Positions 1 through 9,953 of a DNA stretch of 42,876 nucleotides are shown here, in pieces. Positions within the stretch are counted from its first letter, which is position 1. The number at the start of each line of letters is the position of its first letter. The translations under genes and the position numbers were made by a program. The stretch covers positions 1 to 42,876 of the forward strand of contig CAMJFD010000002.1 in the NCBI GenBank assembly GCA_946404845.1, given 5' to 3'. Under the pieces are notes generated by a model. The model was not told where the DNA came from and did not search any database. It was given only the letters and a program-made list of their open reading frames with translations. Source of the DNA: an uncultured Butyrivibrio sp. (GTDB lineage Bacteria; Bacillota; Clostridia; Lachnospirales; Lachnospiraceae).

Positions 1-1
1 T

Positions 2-460
2 AAATATTTTGAAAATATTAAGTATCCAAAAGGAAAAGTACATGAGGATGAATTTACTACTTATAAGCTGTTAGAAAAGGCTGATAAGATAGCGTTTATA
101 GATGTTCCTTTATATTTTTATGTTCAAAGACAGTCCAGCATCATGGGACAAAATTTTAATATAAAAAGATTGCTGGTTATGGATGCACTTGAAGAGAGAA
201 TGAATCATTATATTGATCTGAAAAAATATAGATGGGTAGAAAAGAATCTGTATTTGTACAGAATGTTTTTGATAAAGTACAGCAGGGAAATTGATAAACA
301 GGAAGATATAGATTCAGTAGTACTTGATAGGTATTTTGAATATTATAAAAAAGTTGTTTTAAAGAATATTTTTAAAACAACTATTAGCTTTAAGAAAAAG
401 ATTGGATATATTCTGATGATTTATTTTCCAAAGCAATATATGAAGAATAAGTACAATTGA
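2..460 (+). CDS. GT2 family glycosyltransferase, C-terminal part (truncated by window start)
   Basis: The frame is open from nt 2 (KYFENIKYPKGKVHEDEFTTYKLLEKADKIAFIDVPLYFYVQRQSSIMGQNF...), so the 143..460 ORF is only the tail. ED-x-x-T plus 'LYFYVQRQSSIM' is typical of the GT2 C-terminal half. Confidence 0.8.
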   Translation, partial: KYFENIKYPKGKVHEDEFTTYKLLEKADKIAFIDVPLYFYVQRQSSIMGQNFNIKRLLVMDALEERMNHYIDLKKYRWVEKNLYLYRMFLIKYSREIDKQEDIDSVVLDRYFEYYKKVVLKNIFKTTISFKKKIGYILMIYFPKQYMKNKYN

Positions 461-467
461 GGTTAAA

Positions 468-2009
468 ATGGGCAACAAAAAAAGAATAGCTATCAATATG
501 ATAGCTCAGTTTATTACGTTTTTTATTAATTTAGCAGTTAACTTTTTTCTGACTCCGTATATTACAGCGAATGTCGGAAAAGAAGTCTATGGTTTCGTTA
601 ATCTGGCATTTCAGACAACAGGATACGTAACAATATTTACATCAGCATTAAATGCGATGGTTGGAAGATATATTACTATAAATCTTAGTAAAAAAGATTA
701 TAAGAGTGCAAATATGTATTTTTCATCAGTAATAGTAGCTAATACTATTATATCCCTTGCTCTTGTGGGACCATCTGTATTTGCAATTTTGTTCTTGGAT
801 AAATGGTTGCAGATTCCTGCACAGTATACAACTGATGTAAAGCTGTTGTGGATGTTTATATTCATAGATTTCCTGCTGTCACTATGTACTAACTGTTATG
901 GAGTAGCTACCTATGCAAGTAACAGACTTGATCTGTCAGCAAAGAGAAGTACAGAGAATACATTTATAAGAGCCGTATCACTTTTACTCTTATTCTCATT
1001 CTTTGTACCAAGAGTATGGTATGTTGGTTTTACTAAATTTATCTGTGGTTTCTGGATAATTATTACTAATATCTATTACACAAGGACTCTGGTCCCACAG
1101 CTGAGATTCAATAAAGCAGCTGTTAAGGTAAAAGCCGTATTAGAGCTTATAAAAGTAGGTATCTGGAACTCAGTGCAGCAGTTGTCAACGATTCTGATAA
1201 ATGGCTGTGATATGCTGATAACTAATATATATATTGATGCAGCATCAATGACACTTATGGGATTTGCCAAGACAGTTCCTAATTATTTGATGTCTATCAT
1301 AGGAATAGTATCAGGATCATTTGGTCCACAGATGACTATCCTCTATGGTAAGGGAGATATGGATGAGTTCATCAAATATGTTAAGAGTGCGATAAAGGTA
1401 TGCGGATTTATATGTTCAGTTCCAATTCTTGGATTTATAGCATTTGGAACACATTTCTTCCATTTATGGCTGCCTACACTTACAACTGGAGAAGTACATA
1501 CAGTACAGATTCTGTCCATACTGATACTTGCCCAGACTATATTTGATGTATATATTTATCCTCTTTATACAGTTAATCAGATTACTACAAGACTTAGGGT
1601 TCCAGTACTTGTTTCACTTGGTATTGGTGTAGCTAATATATTTGGATCTATTATATTATGTGTACATACAGATCTTGGGGTATATGCAATTCAGATAGTA
1701 AGTTCAATTTTATTAACTGCAAGAGTATTTTTCTTTGCTCCAATATATGCTGCTTATATCCTGAATCAGAAATGGTGGATTTTCTATGGACCACTTTTCA
1801 GAGGAGCAGCATCATCAGCTGTTACACTTGTGATATTCTATGGAATACTTAATTTTATAAATATCGATTCATGGTTAATACTTGTAATAGCAGCTATAGT
1901 ATGTGGTGTAGTTGGATATACCATTAACTATTTTATAGTTCTCAATAAGGACGAAAGACAGATGGCCAAGGAAATAGTAGCCAAGAAGCTGAAGATAAAA
2001 AAGAAATAA
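468..2009 (+). CDS. Oligosaccharide flippase / polysaccharide biosynthesis export protein (Wzx-like, MOP superfamily)
   Basis: 513 aa, highly hydrophobic multi-TM; N-terminus 'MIAQFITFFINLAVNFFLTPYITANVGKEVYGFVNLAFQTTGY' is typical of Wzx/MATE-type flippases; sits among GT2 genes. Confidence 0.88.
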   Translation: MGNKKRIAINMIAQFITFFINLAVNFFLTPYITANVGKEVYGFVNLAFQTTGYVTIFTSALNAMVGRYITINLSKKDYKSANMYFSSVIVANTIISLALVGPSVFAILFLDKWLQIPAQYTTDVKLLWMFIFIDFLLSLCTNCYGVATYASNRLDLSAKRSTENTFIRAVSLLLLFSFFVPRVWYVGFTKFICGFWIIITNIYYTRTLVPQLRFNKAAVKVKAVLELIKVGIWNSVQQLSTILINGCDMLITNIYIDAASMTLMGFAKTVPNYLMSIIGIVSGSFGPQMTILYGKGDMDEFIKYVKSAIKVCGFICSVPILGFIAFGTHFFHLWLPTLTTGEVHTVQILSILILAQTIFDVYIYPLYTVNQITTRLRVPVLVSLGIGVANIFGSIILCVHTDLGVYAIQIVSSILLTARVFFFAPIYAAYILNQKWWIFYGPLFRGAASSAVTLVIFYGILNFINIDSWLILVIAAIVCGVVGYTINYFIVLNKDERQMAKEIVAKKLKIKKK

Positions 2010-2053
2010 GAAGAAATAGAATATAGCCAGATTGTTACAACTGTGGAGGGGCA

Positions 2054-3055
2054 ATGAACAGAGAGCGAATTCAGATAATAATACCTGTATATAAAGCAGA
2101 AAAATTTATCGACAGATGTCTAAAGAGTATAAGTAATCAGACATATACTGATTATGTAGTATATATGGTAGATGACTGTTCACCGGATAATAGCGCTGAG
2201 ATATGTAATAAGTACTGTGCTCAGGATGAAAGGTTCAAACTGATATCTGCCCCCAAGAATGGTGGAGCAGGTCATGCCAGAAATATTGGACTTGATAGTG
2301 CAGATCTTGAAAACGGATATATTGCATTTATAGACTCTGATGATTATATCCATCCACAGTATCTAGAGCATTTATATAAACTTCTAAAAGATAATGATGC
2401 AGATTTTTCATGGGTTTCTGTTCATAATACTTTTGAAAAAAATGCTCTTGAATTTGAAAATTTAGATTTTGATAAAGAGTATACATATACAATTAGCGGT
2501 CATGATTTATTGCTAAGAGAAGATTTAAGGGTAATGTATCTAATGGTTTGGGGTAAGCTTTTTAAATCAAGTTTGTGGAATGATGTAAGATTTGATGAAA
2601 GCTATAAATATTATGAAGATGGAGCTACAACTTATAAAGTAATATATAAGGCTAAAAATGTTGTTGTATCTGATTTAAAGCTATATAACTATTTTTACTC
2701 AGATAATTCTGCTACCAGAAGTGATGTAAGTAAGATCAGAATTCTGGATGGCATTAGAACAGAAACGGATAAGATAGATTTCTATGAGGCTAAAAATGAA
2801 GAAGACCTTATGAATATGGCATATATTGCATATCTTAATACATTACTTGCGGCTATTAGAAATAGTATCGGTATGGGAGATGATGGCAGGCAGATAAGAA
2901 GAGATGCCAGGATGCAGTATAAAAAAGCTTATTTAAAAGCTTTAAAAAATAATAATATTAGTAAGGGACAAAAAATAAAATATATTGTATATAGATTTTT
3001 TCCGGACTTACAGAGACTTAATATATACCTGAAAGGAAAGCTGCATAGATTTTGA
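2054..3055 (+). CDS. GT2 family glycosyltransferase
   Basis: 'IQIIIPVYKAEKFIDRCLKSISNQTYTDYVVYMVDDCSPDNSAEICNKY' and 'YIAFIDSDDYIHPQYLEHLY' (GT-A/DXD motifs). Confidence 0.92.
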   Translation: MNRERIQIIIPVYKAEKFIDRCLKSISNQTYTDYVVYMVDDCSPDNSAEICNKYCAQDERFKLISAPKNGGAGHARNIGLDSADLENGYIAFIDSDDYIHPQYLEHLYKLLKDNDADFSWVSVHNTFEKNALEFENLDFDKEYTYTISGHDLLLREDLRVMYLMVWGKLFKSSLWNDVRFDESYKYYEDGATTYKVIYKAKNVVVSDLKLYNYFYSDNSATRSDVSKIRILDGIRTETDKIDFYEAKNEEDLMNMAYIAYLNTLLAAIRNSIGMGDDGRQIRRDARMQYKKAYLKALKNNNISKGQKIKYIVYRFFPDLQRLNIYLKGKLHRF

Positions 3056-3068
3056 TAGTGGGGATGAG

Positions 3069-4013
3069 ATGGATAAACTTATATCAGTAATTGTACCAGT
3101 ATATAAAACAGAAAAATACATAAGAAGATGTCTGGATAGTCTGATAAATCAGACTTACAAAAATCTGGAGATAATAGTTGTAGATGATGGTACACCTGAT
3201 GATGCAGGCAGAATCTGTGATGAGTATGCCAAATCAGATACAAGAATGAAAGTTATTCATCAGGACAATGCAGGTCAGTCTGTTGCCAGAAACAATGCTC
3301 TTAAAGTTGCAACAGGTGAGTATTATTGCTTTGTAGATTCAGATGATTATATAGCGCTTAACATGATAGAAAGATTATGTGAACTGCTTGAAATAAATGA
3401 TTCTGATATATCTATGGTTTCCTATAAAACTTTTGAAGGTGATAGGGCAGATAATAATGATATATTGAATGATGATAATAATACAGTATCACTTATGGAT
3501 AATCTGGAAATGATCAAAAACATACATATGGTAAATGATGAACTGTATGTAGTTATGTGGGGCAAATTATTTAAGAGAGAGTTATTTGATAATATTGAAT
3601 TTCCAGCAGGCAGAATATGTGAAGATCTCTATGTTCTGTATCATATATATGATAAAGCAACAAAGACAGTTTATTCAAATGAAAAACTATATTATTATTA
3701 CAGAGGCAATGTTTCAAGCTCTACTTACAGTATTAACCAGAAATTCTATGATGACGTTTTCTGGGTGCTTGAATCAGAAATAGAATATATGGATGTGAAT
3801 CATCCAGAATTAAAGGCATATCCTCGCCGTACGTATATGTACTGGATAGTAGATTTATGTAAGAAAAAAGGCGGATTTGTCGCTATAGGGGAATTAAAAA
3901 AATATTATAAAAGATATAAGACCTTGTACAAAGAAAGTAAAGAAATGAAAAAAGAAAAGTTTTTTACATTTTTTTATTATATGCCAGGCTTGTATGTGAC
4001 ATTAAAAAAGTAA
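3069..4013 (+). CDS. GT2 family glycosyltransferase
   Basis: 'ISVIVPVYKTEKYIRRCLDSLINQTYKNLEIIVVDDGTPDDAGRICDEYA' and 'YYCFVDSDDYIALNMIERL'. Confidence 0.93.
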   Translation: MDKLISVIVPVYKTEKYIRRCLDSLINQTYKNLEIIVVDDGTPDDAGRICDEYAKSDTRMKVIHQDNAGQSVARNNALKVATGEYYCFVDSDDYIALNMIERLCELLEINDSDISMVSYKTFEGDRADNNDILNDDNNTVSLMDNLEMIKNIHMVNDELYVVMWGKLFKRELFDNIEFPAGRICEDLYVLYHIYDKATKTVYSNEKLYYYYRGNVSSSTYSINQKFYDDVFWVLESEIEYMDVNHPELKAYPRRTYMYWIVDLCKKKGGFVAIGELKKYYKRYKTLYKESKEMKKEKFFTFFYYMPGLYVTLKK

Positions 4014-4028
4014 CTTGAAGGGGAGTTT

Positions 4029-5021
4029 ATGAAAGTAAGTGTAATAGTTCCTGTGTATAATCAGGAAAAATATCTAAAAAAGTGCATAGATAGTATTCTG
4101 GATGGAACATACACGGATATAGAATGTATTGTTGTGGATGACGGATCTACTGATAAGAGTCCTGTAATGTGTGATGAATATAAAAGTGATCCAAGGGTTA
4201 GAGTAATCCATAAGACAAATGGAGGACTTACCAGTGCCAGAAAAGCAGGGTTTGAAGCATCTACAGGTGAATATATATGTTTTGTTGATAGTGATGATTA
4301 TGTGGCACCACAGTTCGTAGAAAAATTATATGATGCACTTATTACAAATGGTGCGGATATAAGCGTATGTGGCCATTATAGAGATGATAATGGTAATATT
4401 ATTACAAATACATATGAGATGCCAAACAGAGTCATAGATGATAAAATCATAGAAGAATATGTTCTGCCTATAGTTGGAAAAGTATATGCAGATGGATATG
4501 ATAATTATCCAGGCTATGTGTGGGGCAGATTATATAGACGTGAATGTATAACAGAAAAATGTTTTATATCTGAAAGAGAGGTCTATACTGAAGATGATAT
4601 TTTTCAGATGTATGTTGCAGAAAAGGTCCAAAAGATTGTATTTATAAGCGATAAACTTGTTTATTATCGCGATAATTCAGAGTCACTTACCAGAAGGTAC
4701 AGAAATCATATGTGGGATATGCTCAAGGTAAGACATGGACTTGTAAGTGATTATTGTAAGCAGCATAATATAAATGACAGAGTCAGACTTATGGGTTCGG
4801 CCTTTTATACAATATATGTTTCAGTTACTAATTCATATCTTCTTGGTAATTACAAGGGATGCAGAGATGAACTAAGGCTTATCAGGCAGGACGTTTTTGC
4901 CCAAAAGGCGCTCAGGATGGTAAGAATATCACTGCTACGACCAAGACAGAAAATGTTTTATATTTTGTTCAGATTAAGGTTATACTTATTGGTTTACTAT
5001 TTGAGAAAGCTTATGTTCTGA
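4029..5021 (+). CDS. GT2 family glycosyltransferase
   Basis: 'VSVIVPVYNQEKYLKKCIDSILDGTYTDIECIVVDDGSTDKSPVMCDEYK' and 'YICFVDSDDYVAPQFVEKLY'. Confidence 0.93.
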   Translation: MKVSVIVPVYNQEKYLKKCIDSILDGTYTDIECIVVDDGSTDKSPVMCDEYKSDPRVRVIHKTNGGLTSARKAGFEASTGEYICFVDSDDYVAPQFVEKLYDALITNGADISVCGHYRDDNGNIITNTYEMPNRVIDDKIIEEYVLPIVGKVYADGYDNYPGYVWGRLYRRECITEKCFISEREVYTEDDIFQMYVAEKVQKIVFISDKLVYYRDNSESLTRRYRNHMWDMLKVRHGLVSDYCKQHNINDRVRLMGSAFYTIYVSVTNSYLLGNYKGCRDELRLIRQDVFAQKALRMVRISLLRPRQKMFYILFRLRLYLLVYYLRKLMF

Positions 5022-5056
5022 AATGTAACTGTAGTTTGTCTTAGGATGGGGAAAGT

Positions 5057-6580
5057 TTGAAAATGAGAAAAGCTATTAGTATTCTGATTGCAATTATAAC
5101 TGCAATGTCACTTATGGCTTGTGGTAGCGGAATTGTAAATGATGAAGTAGAAGTTAATAAGGGCAATACAAGTACTGTATATGCCAGCTCTGAAAGTAAA
5201 GCTAAGGCGCTTCTTGAAGATATGGGACGTGGTATTAATATGGGTAATGCACTTGATGTCTGCGACTGGAATTCAAGTGGTGCAACTAAGACGATAGGAT
5301 ATCAGGTTGCAGCTGTATATAGTACAACACCATGGAGTGCATGGGATGCGTCGTCGTATCAATACTTTAGTATTGATGGTACGATTCATTTCACATGGCA
5401 GATAGATTCACTTAATTCTGACAGTGGCAAGAAATGTAATACATTTGCTATTCAGATAGTGTCTCATGATGAGAATGCTCAGAATAAGTCACTTACTTGT
5501 AATATTACAAGTGCCACATTTACATCGAAGGGTGGCCAGAAATATACGCTTACAGATATATTGGGTAGTCATGAGCTGACTATGCAAAATGATGTAACAG
5601 AATATATCAGACAGTCTATGTCTGGTTTTGATGGAATCAGTACTACTGCAGATGTTATAGGTGGAACTCTCGAATTAGATATTGAGCTTGAAGATTATTA
5701 TTATGATTCAGCTACAGAGATTGCCAAACTAGAAACATCATGGGGAAATCCTCAACTAAGCGAAGAAATGATACGAGCTATTAGCGAAAAGGGATTTAAA
5801 ACGGTTAGATTACCAGTTACATACTTTAATTATATGTCCAGTGATGGAACTATAGAAGATGCATACCTGGACAGAGTAGAACAGGTTGTTGACTGGATTC
5901 TTAAATATGATATGTATTGTCTTATAAGCATTCAGCATGACACTGGTAATGATGGATGGATCAAGGCGTCAGCTGATAATTATGCGCAGAATCATGAAAT
6001 TGTTGAATATATGATTAAACAGATAGCTGAGAGATTTAACAGTAAGGGAGATCATCTTATCCTGGAAGGCTTCAATGAAATGGTCAATGATAATAATGAC
6101 TGGGGCAATATACCTATTAGTGATCTTGCTATTATGAACAAATGGAATCAGTTATTTGTAGATACTGTAAGAGCAACTGGCGGTAATAATGCAAACAGAT
6201 ACCTTCTGGTTAATACATATGCTGCACTTCCTTCTACAGAAGTAATTAATGGATTCTCATTACCAAATGATACAGCAGATGACAAACTACTTGTGGGTAT
6301 TCATTGTTATTTTAAATCTGATAAACTAGCAGAACAGTTTGCTGCTATTAAGAGTTTCTCAGATAAATATAATGTTGTAATTGGAGAATGGGCATTCTGG
6401 GTTACAGGAGAAGAGGATAACAGAGCTGCATATGCTACAGAATATCTGCAATATGCAGATGAATATGGTATACCTGCTATATGGTGGGATAATGGTAAGA
6501 CAGCAGAAATGGCATTATTTGACAGAAATAGTCTGACATGGCCTTATGAAGAATTGACACAGGCAATACTGGGTGAATAA
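5057..6580 (+). CDS. GH5-type endoglucanase-like lipoprotein with an inserted ~150 aa domain
   Basis: Lipobox 'MSLMACGSG'; GH5 signatures 'RGINMGNALD', 'GFKTVRLPVTY', 'LILEGFNEM', 'VVIGEWAFW'. Alignment to the paralogue at 8129 shows an extra segment between 'GNALDVCDWN' and 'ETSWGNP'. TTG start at 5057, alternative ATG at 5063. Confidence 0.87.
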   Translation: MKMRKAISILIAIITAMSLMACGSGIVNDEVEVNKGNTSTVYASSESKAKALLEDMGRGINMGNALDVCDWNSSGATKTIGYQVAAVYSTTPWSAWDASSYQYFSIDGTIHFTWQIDSLNSDSGKKCNTFAIQIVSHDENAQNKSLTCNITSATFTSKGGQKYTLTDILGSHELTMQNDVTEYIRQSMSGFDGISTTADVIGGTLELDIELEDYYYDSATEIAKLETSWGNPQLSEEMIRAISEKGFKTVRLPVTYFNYMSSDGTIEDAYLDRVEQVVDWILKYDMYCLISIQHDTGNDGWIKASADNYAQNHEIVEYMIKQIAERFNSKGDHLILEGFNEMVNDNNDWGNIPISDLAIMNKWNQLFVDTVRATGGNNANRYLLVNTYAALPSTEVINGFSLPNDTADDKLLVGIHCYFKSDKLAEQFAAIKSFSDKYNVVIGEWAFWVTGEEDNRAAYATEYLQYADEYGIPAIWWDNGKTAEMALFDRNSLTWPYEELTQAILGE

Positions 6581-6598
6581 AAGTAATATAATTATTCT

Positions 6599-6647
6599 AA
6601 AAGTCATTATACTTGGATTTGATATATCCAAGTATAATGACTTTTTA
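6599..6647. terminator. Bidirectional intrinsic terminator between convergent GH5 and pyruvyltransferase genes
   Basis: Perfect inverted repeat AAAAGTCATTATACTTGGA / TCCAAGTATAATGACTTTTT flanked by A-run and T-run. Confidence 0.88.
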
Positions 6648-6658
6648 ATCTGAATTAT

Positions 6659-7960
6659 TTATTTTAGTATTTTTCTGTATAAATTAAATGAACTGTCTAC
6701 TAAAGTATAGAAAGTTGACTTTTTATCTAAATCACTGGCTATTTTGGAAAGCGATTCAGAATTCTCTATAGTAGGAAGAGTACCTTCGTGATTACTTGGA
6801 AGGTTCACGAATATATTATCCTGATTTATATTTTCAACTAAATCACATTTCTTAAGGAAGTTTTCAAAAGCATCAAATTTAGCAGGATATGTTTTATTGA
6901 ATTCTGTATAATCAAGCTTTTCGTAAATATTCCAAATGTCTTTTTCTTTTTTGAGAGCAGCATCCGTTATAGTTGGTATATTATAATATTCTGCAATTTC
7001 CTGAGTGCGGCAGTCACAGATGTGAACCATTGCAGGAATACCTGACAGAATAGATGTTATATTACCATGAATGCGGGCTCCAAATGAAAATGTATAAGGA
7101 TTTAATTTAAGGAACTTAATCCAGTTCGGAATATCAGCAAACATAAGGAGCTTATTATTGGCAACAAGTTTAAGCCCAAGAAGCCCTTTGTCTTTGATAC
7201 GCATAATATTCTCTTTGGTAGAGTAGCTTGAATTATCAAAATAATCAGGCTGGTACAGATATCTGTAATAATGATCCTGGTCAATATAGATGCTATCAGG
7301 ATAATTATGGAATATATCATGATAGAACCTTGTATTTAAATGATAATTCTGACTATTGATAACAGCCTTAAATTTTGATCTATCTACATTCTGTTTGGTA
7401 ACAGCAAGATTTCTGCCCATCTGGAATAATGATGGACAACCTGCTACAACAGCATCATGGAATCCAAGTTTGTCAAAAAACTCTTTAGTAACATAGCCTC
7501 TTAAACAGAATTCACCGCCAGTTTTATAAACAGTATCAATAAATTCTGCAGACTCCTTACGTATGCGAGTTATAAGCGTATCCATGTTTTCAGGTTTATC
7601 CAGCTGTAGTCCGCAGGATATAACATAAACAGGTATTGATAACTGTTTGAAAAAGGTTGTAAGTTCAACCATATCTTTCATGAATTCCACAGAAAAAATA
7701 TTGGCACATGGCATTAGAACGCCATCATACTTTTCATTTATTTCTGCAGCTGTCATGTCCTTAGTTTTGAATTCATAGGATATATGCGGCGTTGTAATTT
7801 CAGATACAATACCTTCAAACCAGACTTTATTGCCCCAGTTAGGACAGTTACCATTTCTTTCATCTACAAGCTGTTTATATAGTGTAGAATAATCTGTATT
7901 ATCGAATAAACCATATTCTATTTCATTTACATCAACATAAATTAATATACGTCTAACCAT
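6659..7960 (-). CDS. Polysaccharide pyruvyl transferase family protein (CsaB-like)
   Basis: 'FCLRGYVTKEFFDKLGFHDAVVAGCPSLF' and 'FGARIHGNITSILSGIPAMVHICDCRTQEIAEYYNIP' are characteristic of the PS_pyruv_trans family. Confidence 0.85.
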   Translation of the reverse strand: MVRRILIYVDVNEIEYGLFDNTDYSTLYKQLVDERNGNCPNWGNKVWFEGIVSEITTPHISYEFKTKDMTAAEINEKYDGVLMPCANIFSVEFMKDMVELTTFFKQLSIPVYVISCGLQLDKPENMDTLITRIRKESAEFIDTVYKTGGEFCLRGYVTKEFFDKLGFHDAVVAGCPSLFQMGRNLAVTKQNVDRSKFKAVINSQNYHLNTRFYHDIFHNYPDSIYIDQDHYYRYLYQPDYFDNSSYSTKENIMRIKDKGLLGLKLVANNKLLMFADIPNWIKFLKLNPYTFSFGARIHGNITSILSGIPAMVHICDCRTQEIAEYYNIPTITDAALKKEKDIWNIYEKLDYTEFNKTYPAKFDAFENFLKKCDLVENINQDNIFVNLPSNHEGTLPTIENSESLSKIASDLDKKSTFYTLVDSSFNLYRKILK

Positions 7961-8128
7961 ATTTTACCTTTCCAAATACAATACATTTTATCAGAGCAAA
8001 GCGGTAAATTAAAGCGGTAGAGTAAATGTTTCAAAAGTGTAATAATTTAAGGATGATATAATAGAAAAATGTGGTACTAGTGTGATATACTCATTTATCG
8101 ATAACTGCATTCGAGAAAGGATGGAGAG

Positions 8129-9235
8129 TTGAAGGAAACTATCTTTAAAAAAATAGTGTTACTATTTTTTGCAATTGTTATTATTCCATGTATTTACTTA
8201 ATAGTAACTTATATAGGTTTACCACAATTACATATAAAAAAAGACTGTTCAGAGTCAAGAAAATTTGTTCAGTCAATGGGATCAGGAATAAATATTGGAA
8301 ATGCACTTGATTCATGTAACTGGGATTATATGTTTGTAACTGATACAGCTCCTCAGAGCTATGAAACATCATGGGGAAATGTTCGGGTTACAGATGATCT
8401 AATACAGATGATATCTGATAAGGGATTTAAAACAGTGCGAGTCCCTGTTACCTATATGAACCATATTGATGAAATGGGTAATGTGGATGAAGAGTGGCTA
8501 AAAAGAGTAGCAGAGGTTGTAGATATGGTCATAGCAAAGGATATGTACTGTATTATTGATATTCATCATGATACTGGTAATGATGGATGGATAAAAGCTT
8601 CTGAAGATAATTATGAATTAAATCATGAGAGAGTTACCAATATGATACTTCAGATAGCTGAGTATTTTAAAGATTACGATGAACATCTTATTTTGGAATC
8701 ATTTAATGAAATGGTAGATGATGAGACTAAGTGGACAAAGGTCCCATATACATCTCTAAAGGTATTCAATAAATGGAATCAGTTATTTGTAGATACCGTC
8801 AGGAGTACAGGTGGTAATAATTCTGACAGATATATACTTGTTAATACTTATGCGGCAACTTGTAATGACAGAAATATATACTTTTTTGAAATGCCGGATG
8901 ATACTGTAAACGATAGAATATTGGTTGGGGTGCATGGTTATACAAGTTATGATAATATGGATGAGTGCTTTGAAACTATACAGAAATTATATGACAGGGG
9001 CTATGCAGTTGTTATAGGTGAATTTGGTTCAACTGGAAATGCTGATTATGACAGAACTTATTACACCAGAGATTTTAAGAAATATTCTGATAGTATAGGT
9101 GCCTGTCCGATATTATGGGATGATGGAACAGGTGGAAAATCTTTGGATACAGGTGATATTACTAATTTTGCCATTATGAACAGAGTTGAATTATCCTGGT
9201 ATTTTCCAGAAATAGCACAAGCAATTATAGAGTAG
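8129..9235 (+). CDS. GH5-type endoglucanase-like protein, membrane-anchored (TTG start)
   Basis: N-terminal hydrophobic anchor 'IVLLFFAIVIIPCIYLIVTYIGL'; 'SGINIGNALD', 'YETSWGNVRVTDDLIQMISDKGFKTVRVPVTYMNH', 'HLILESFNEMVDD', 'AVVIGEFGSTG'. Confidence 0.87.
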   Translation: MKETIFKKIVLLFFAIVIIPCIYLIVTYIGLPQLHIKKDCSESRKFVQSMGSGINIGNALDSCNWDYMFVTDTAPQSYETSWGNVRVTDDLIQMISDKGFKTVRVPVTYMNHIDEMGNVDEEWLKRVAEVVDMVIAKDMYCIIDIHHDTGNDGWIKASEDNYELNHERVTNMILQIAEYFKDYDEHLILESFNEMVDDETKWTKVPYTSLKVFNKWNQLFVDTVRSTGGNNSDRYILVNTYAATCNDRNIYFFEMPDDTVNDRILVGVHGYTSYDNMDECFETIQKLYDRGYAVVIGEFGSTGNADYDRTYYTRDFKKYSDSIGACPILWDDGTGGKSLDTGDITNFAIMNRVELSWYFPEIAQAIIE

Positions 9236-9259
9236 TCAGATAGGATTTATTAGTAAGTT

Positions 9260-9703
9260 ATGTCAGGTATTAATATAATTAGTTTTATTAGAGATAACGG
9301 AGAAAAAACGGTAACTATAAAGGCATATATGTATTCCTTTTATTACCGTTTTATGGTCATGCATGTACCAATGAATAAGATATATTTACGTCTTGGGCAA
9401 AAGGATCTTGAATCTCCCGTAGAAGAGAGCGAAGAAAATCTTAGAATAGCCAAATTATATGCATTTCATGTAAATAGAATAACAGAACATTTACCTTGGG
9501 ATGCAAAGTGTTTTGTAAGAGCACTTACACTTAAGAAATTACTGGGGCAGAAAAAAATTTCATGTACTATTTATCTTGGAATAAAAAAAGAAAATAATAA
9601 TCTATCTGCACATGCCTGGTTAAGATGTGGACTGTTATATTTATCAGGTGGAACAGGACATGATTATACCACTGTGGGGCGTTATGGAACTGTATTTGAG
9701 TAA
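9260..9703 (+). CDS. Lasso-peptide B2-like transglutaminase-superfamily leader peptidase
   Basis: 147 aa; 'WDAKCFVRALTLKKLLGQKKISCTIYLGIKKENNNLSAHAWLRCG' matches the Cys ... HAW pattern of the lasso B2 family (PF13471). Confidence 0.82.
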   Translation: MSGINIISFIRDNGEKTVTIKAYMYSFYYRFMVMHVPMNKIYLRLGQKDLESPVEESEENLRIAKLYAFHVNRITEHLPWDAKCFVRALTLKKLLGQKKISCTIYLGIKKENNNLSAHAWLRCGLLYLSGGTGHDYTTVGRYGTVFE

Positions 9704-9850
9704 TCAGTATCGTTAAGTAGTTTCTTTATTAAATTTGCATTTTTGAAGTGAAAAATGTATTAAATAAAGTAAATTAAAGTGAGATAGTATTGACGTAATA
9801 AAGTTTAAAAAGTATTATATATATGAATAGAAGATAAATCAAAAAATAGA

Positions 9851-9944
9851 CAAATCGTAGGGTAAACCTGTTGAAAGACAGGGGCACAAAGCTATAGGGT
9901 CTGAAAGTTTGGAATGACGAGTATGATAGCCTGGCCGCAGATTG
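9851..9944 (+). ncRNA. c-di-GMP-I (GEMM) riboswitch aptamer
   Basis: 'AGGGTAAACCTGTTGAAAGACAGGGGCACAAAGCTATAGGG...GAGTATGATAGCC' follows the GEMM-I pattern: GGxAAACC, P2 stem CCTGTT-GAAA-GACAGG (GNRA loop), GGCACAAAGC, then P3 GCTAT/ATAGC. Likely P1 AATC (9853-9856) / GATT (9940-9943). Confidence 0.85.
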
Positions 9945-9953
9945 TTTTGGTCG

